From the NCBI GenBank assembly GCA_942493375.1, contig OW818698.1, forward strand, positions 4,154,001-4,218,000: a stretch of DNA of 64,000 nt, given 5' to 3'. The notes under the pieces were generated by a model. It had not been told where the DNA came from. It saw only the letters and a list, made by a program, of their open reading frames with translations, and searched no databases. Position numbers and translations under genes: made by a program. This document shows positions 60,616 to 64,000 of this stretch, piece after piece (the stretch's first letter is position 1; every line of letters starts with the position of its first letter). Source of the DNA: G942493375 sp942493375. Lineage in GTDB: Bacteria; Armatimonadota; UBA5829.

Positions 60616-61494
60616 TTATTCAAGAGCCTTATTAATCGACTCGGATAGATCCAAATGTTGAGTTTGAGCTTCATAGATTTTCGCATCAACTAGAAATCTA
60701 TACCAGTAAGCTTGCAGAAAATGAAATATGCGGCCTTCGGGACCATCTAGAAATCCCAGCTTACAATAATACCTGTAAGCATAATATGCCCAAGCGCGAT
60801 AACCTAAAGGCAGTTTTAAATATATGTTTTCCTTAAGCCATCGTTTTTTTTCTGCAAAACTCCCAAACATGCTGGGTTTTAGCAGTGTGCCTTCGGCCTT
60901 TAACCTCTGAAGATTCAATATTTCATAGCACTCCCTGTCCGAATACCAATTATGCTTGTTTGTCCACCAATTAAGTGGTTTATTATTATCGTCTATAATA
61001 TCGTAAGGTACTTCGATGGTTCTTCCTTCAACAACTATATGCTCATCCATTATCTTCTCTTCACAGCGTCCTTTGCGGTTTCGAAATATCCTCAATACTA
61101 GATTTGGATATACTCCTCCATGTTTCATCCACCTGCCCATAAAATACATCCGTCTGCGGACAAATATACCGTCAACATCATCAGATAGACTAGTTAATAT
61201 GCTCTCCAATTCCTTTGCTAACTCGGGTGTAACTATCTCATCTGCATCTAGTCTTAACACCCATCCTGTATTCACATCACAGTTGTCAAGACCCCAGTTG
61301 AATTGAGTCGCATAATTCGTCCACTTGTTTTCAAATATGTCGCATCCCAACTTCTGAGCAATTTCTACCGTGGAATCAGTGCTGAAGCTATCTACTACAA
61401 CCACACGTTTCGCAAGATGCAATACTGATTCGATGGTATTCGGCAGATTACATTCCTCATTCCGGGTCAGGATAATTACGGTTAAGTCAGTCAT
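60616..61494 (-). CDS. Family 2 glycosyltransferase (WaaE/KdtX-like)
   Basis: A 292-residue GT2 enzyme. LTVIILTRNEECNLPNTIES, VVVVDSFSTDSTVEIAQKLG, WVLRLDADEIVTPEL (the DAD metal motif) and RRMYFMGRWMKHGG are typical of the KdtX/WaaE branch, which adds glucose or similar sugars to lipopolysaccharide-like acceptors. In this cluster it probably acts on the exopolysaccharide. Confidence 0.92.
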   Translation of the reverse strand: MTDLTVIILTRNEECNLPNTIESVLHLAKRVVVVDSFSTDSTVEIAQKLGCDIFENKWTNYATQFNWGLDNCDVNTGWVLRLDADEIVTPELAKELESILTSLSDDVDGIFVRRRMYFMGRWMKHGGVYPNLVLRIFRNRKGRCEEKIMDEHIVVEGRTIEVPYDIIDDNNKPLNWWTNKHNWYSDRECYEILNLQRLKAEGTLLKPSMFGSFAEKKRWLKENIYLKLPLGYRAWAYYAYRYYCKLGFLDGPEGRIFHFLQAYWYRFLVDAKIYEAQTQHLDLSESINKALE

Positions 61495-61578
61495 AATATC
61501 TCCAACGCTTTTAGGTGAGACAATTCGATTTCATAGACTACTAAAAAGTTGAGCACGTTAAGCCAAAGTAAATCCGGT

Positions 61579-62790
61579 TCATCGGCGAATCTTGTTATAC
61601 AGAGCACGTAGTATGGACAACACTCCACCACTTAACCACTCCCGTGCAAGCATTCGTAGTTTGCTCCTATACGACAATTGTAAATAACGCTTAGCCAAGA
61701 CATCCCAAGTTTCAACGCCAAAATCGGCAAAGAAACACGATCTATTCGATGGGCGTTTGGGTGATACACAGAGAGGCGAATTGCCATCAATTGCTTCATT
61801 AATCTCACGCTCAAAGACTTGAATGTCCCTATGGCATATTTCAAACAATGCTAGCCCCAATGCACTGTTTACAAGTATTAAAGAGATACCTCCTTTTTTC
61901 TCAGTATCAAGGGTGAAAGGAGTTTGATTACCAATCCCCCAAAAATCACCAAGGGTGATATCCGCACATCTTGGAATTCCTCTGAAGGAGCAGTTGTAAC
62001 AACATTCCCTAAGATATAATGCATTAATAAATCCATTGTAGTAGCAGTTATTTATTCCATATAATGGATGCTCACTCGACATACCTATAGTTGCCACTGT
62101 TCTGCTATTCTCCCACCCCTTTGCTTTATCCCTGAAATTGAGATTGAGAACTTTTGAACATAAGCGGTTCTCAATCCAGGTTATATATTTGGCAAACACT
62201 TTAGGTGAAGGGACACCGTGACACACAAGATCACAAGTAATAAGATTAGGATAATCTTTCACAAGATACTTGTATAACCCCGCAACTTGACATGGCGTGC
62301 CGACAAAAAGCACAGGCGTCTCTGCCTCGACAGCAGTGCGAACATTTTGGAACGCAAGACCTATTTCACTCTGAACATACTTGGATCGTCTGAGATCATC
62401 CAGGTGAAACTTGTTATTGGTATGAGTATGTCGGACATGCATATTTAGGTCATAAGCGGCACCAAATACCATACCGTCTTGAGCAAGAACCGATTCCGCA
62501 AAAACAGAAAATACTCCTCCAGATGAACTCTGTCTTCGAACGTTGTCATCCTTATGCCAACAAGCAAATACGCGTGGCGATACTTCCCGAGACAATTCCG
62601 GTTTTGCAATAATCGGACAAGCATTTCGACACAAGCCACACTGGACGCATCTTACTTGGTCAATCTCAGGACTAAGAAATCCTTCTTTATCTTCAGTCAT
62701 ATGAATGCATTGTAAAGGACAAGCATTGTGACAAGCTTCACAACCAGTACATAACTGCTTTTCACAAAGCAATGTTGGTGATTCCGTCAT
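61579..62790 (-). CDS. Fe-S protein of the F420H2 dehydrogenase beta-subunit family
   Basis: A 403-residue protein. Two 4Fe-4S ferredoxin motifs are seen near the N-terminus (CTGCEACHNACPLQC and CVQCGLCRNACP), followed by an FrhB/FdhB-like domain (SSSGGVFSVFAESVL, GTPCQVAGLYKYLV, CHGVPSPKVFAKYI). In polysaccharide loci this family often accompanies a pyruvyltransferase. The start overlaps the pyruvyltransferase stop by four bases (ATGA), so the two are translationally coupled. The redox role is not known. Confidence 0.88.
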   Translation of the reverse strand: MTESPTLLCEKQLCTGCEACHNACPLQCIHMTEDKEGFLSPEIDQVRCVQCGLCRNACPIIAKPELSREVSPRVFACWHKDDNVRRQSSSGGVFSVFAESVLAQDGMVFGAAYDLNMHVRHTHTNNKFHLDDLRRSKYVQSEIGLAFQNVRTAVEAETPVLFVGTPCQVAGLYKYLVKDYPNLITCDLVCHGVPSPKVFAKYITWIENRLCSKVLNLNFRDKAKGWENSRTVATIGMSSEHPLYGINNCYYNGFINALYLRECCYNCSFRGIPRCADITLGDFWGIGNQTPFTLDTEKKGGISLILVNSALGLALFEICHRDIQVFEREINEAIDGNSPLCVSPKRPSNRSCFFADFGVETWDVLAKRYLQLSYRSKLRMLAREWLSGGVLSILRALYNKIRR

Positions 62791-63920
62791 TCGGTTATGC
62801 TCCTAAGCAAGAAATCAATTGACTCTGATCTCAGCTTTTCAAGTATTTCGGCTGAAGTGGTAAAATCGGATGACGAATTTATTGCTGACGGAAATGCCTC
62901 TCCTTCAACTACTATGTGATCACTTAACCTCAGGCTTTCAAGGAAACTGATTAGCCGGCCTTTATTCGCTTTTCCTTCCTTGATGATGGTCATAAATGGT
63001 TTATGGAACTGTACTGCAAATACCGTACCATGGAATGAATTGGTAATAACATATTTGGCATTTTGAAATAAGCCAAGAAACTCTGATGGACCTGCATCGC
63101 AAATGCCAATACACTGTTGCTGATTGAATTTAATGCTTTTACCAATCCTCACAAGAGGATAGCCTAAAACCTTTGCAACTTGGAAAGCTAACTTGGTAGC
63201 ATAAGGAGAATAAGTAACATTATAAGACAGAACATAAGGTTTCTTCACGTCGGGTTGTATTGCGATATTACCCCATTCCTTATCTGTAAGCAATAATGTA
63301 GGATCCAGAACATGCTCTGCTGTGCGTCCTGTTAAGTGCTTTACTATGTCCACTCCTTGCTTCTCACGCACAGACAGGTATTGAATACAGTTTAAACTCT
63401 TGGTGTAGGTCTGTTTAGCTGATTCATGAATTGTTGATACACCAAAACTAGATGCATATGAAATAGTTTTCTTTCCTTTTGGCGCAAATGTCAGGAAATA
63501 AGGTTCAAGTGATGAACCAGTTCTCGGATTCCAGACCTGATCGCTGCCAACCATAAATACATCATAATCAAAATGTTCAGCATAAAGCTCATCGAAGCTT
63601 CTATATGTTTTAGGAGAGAGTTTAGTGTTTTCCCGATGAAATTGCTGGAAGTGATTAATGCGATGACGTGCACTTTTCCTGGTCATCAAATCGAATCTAG
63701 ATTTCCATAACAGAATATTCTCTTTCATAATGTTAATGAAACCAATGGATACGATAGGACGCGAACGAAGTGTAGCAATATGATCTGGATGCTTGTAGTA
63801 AAGATAATCTATGACTTCGCTTTCAAACCCAAGCATTTCCAGCTTCTTTTGAAGAGCAAATGCTTGAAGTTCGGCTCCGAAGTTATTAACCTTCAATATG
63901 GTAACTATTCCAATACGCAT
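62787..63920 (-). CDS. Polysaccharide pyruvyl transferase family protein
   Basis: A 377-residue protein from the ATG at 63920 (MRIGIVTILKVNNFGAEL); the frame is open for 20 codons further upstream. GAELQAFALQKKLEMLG, DVFMVGSDQVWNPRT and AKYVITNSFHGTVFAVQFHKPF are signature blocks of the CsaB/WcaK pyruvyltransferase family. It would add ketal-linked pyruvate to a sugar of the surface polymer, which adds negative charge. It is the first gene of the visible minus-strand cluster; more genes may lie beyond the window end. Confidence 0.9.
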   Translation of the reverse strand: MRIGIVTILKVNNFGAELQAFALQKKLEMLGFESEVIDYLYYKHPDHIATLRSRPIVSIGFINIMKENILLWKSRFDLMTRKSARHRINHFQQFHRENTKLSPKTYRSFDELYAEHFDYDVFMVGSDQVWNPRTGSSLEPYFLTFAPKGKKTISYASSFGVSTIHESAKQTYTKSLNCIQYLSVREKQGVDIVKHLTGRTAEHVLDPTLLLTDKEWGNIAIQPDVKKPYVLSYNVTYSPYATKLAFQVAKVLGYPLVRIGKSIKFNQQQCIGICDAGPSEFLGLFQNAKYVITNSFHGTVFAVQFHKPFMTIIKEGKANKGRLISFLESLRLSDHIVVEGEAFPSAINSSSDFTTSAEILEKLRSESIDFLLRSITE

Positions 63921-64000
63921 ATATTCACTCTGGTTACTCAAAAAATCAGACAAGGCCACACTGATATGGGTCACTGACACAGTTGATGAAGCTTGGCTTC

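Overview
The window reads as chromosomal DNA of a free-living, probably diderm (Gram-negative-type) bacterium with moderate GC. An exosortase with protein-sorting tails, sigma-54 promoters, an NfeD/slipin pair, a GH36-type galactosidase, a DUF4091 protein and uroporphyrinogen-decarboxylase-like proteins would fit Armatimonadota or a neighbouring environmental phylum. That placement is an inference with low confidence, because no 16S rRNA or ribosomal protein cluster is present.

Layout. 1-2029: the end of an alpha-galactosidase and an unknown membrane protein. 2076-13452 (minus): housekeeping genes: oligoendopeptidase F, trpS, an M50 protease, lysA, a UroD-like protein, an M48 protease, a deoxyhypusine-synthase-like protein coupled to a methyltransferase, a LolA-like protein and slipin/NfeD. 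13740-22428 (plus): ftsK, rimO, an unknown protein, gltX and two amidohydrolase-fold proteins that have lost metal ligands. 22511-36358: a surface-protein block. 36714-39103: a small membrane protein, an ankyrin protein, holA and tRNA-Pro. 39541-44280: an integrated island with a large serine recombinase, a lone DndB-type DGQHR protein, an excisionase-like HTH protein and several mini-ORFs with very strong Shine-Dalgarno sequences. 44306-63920: an exopolysaccharide region with a frameshifted glycosyltransferase, an exosortase/EpsI fusion, a four-helix-bundle (S23/IVP) gene set among repeated hairpins, a 1283-residue secreted glycan-active protein, and a minus-strand cluster of glycosyltransferases, a cytidylyltransferase, a CDP-polyol phosphotransferase, a flippase, a DUF2334 protein, an Fe-S protein and a pyruvyltransferase.

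The most interesting system is the surface block. Five proteins end in a VPEAST-type variant of the PEP-CTERM sorting signal. Two of these, plus a 1051-residue SdrD-like adhesin, carry what looks like a Cys-Gln thioester adhesion domain (FCID plus LQAAVW). Eight near-identical sigma-54 elements (TTGGCA-N6-TTGCA type, GG-N10-GC) lie upstream of these genes and were not found elsewhere in the window. Two tandem cassettes each pair a short protein with an internal sorting-like signal with a thioester/PEP-CTERM protein. Together with the exosortase and exopolysaccharide genes this suggests a sigma-54-controlled set of covalently adhesive, exosortase-sorted surface proteins.

Repeats are abundant. 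One family of about 80-108 bp with CTAGCCCGC termini occurs seven times, with and without an internal palindrome. Two other hairpin repeats and the hairpins around the S23 gene add to this.
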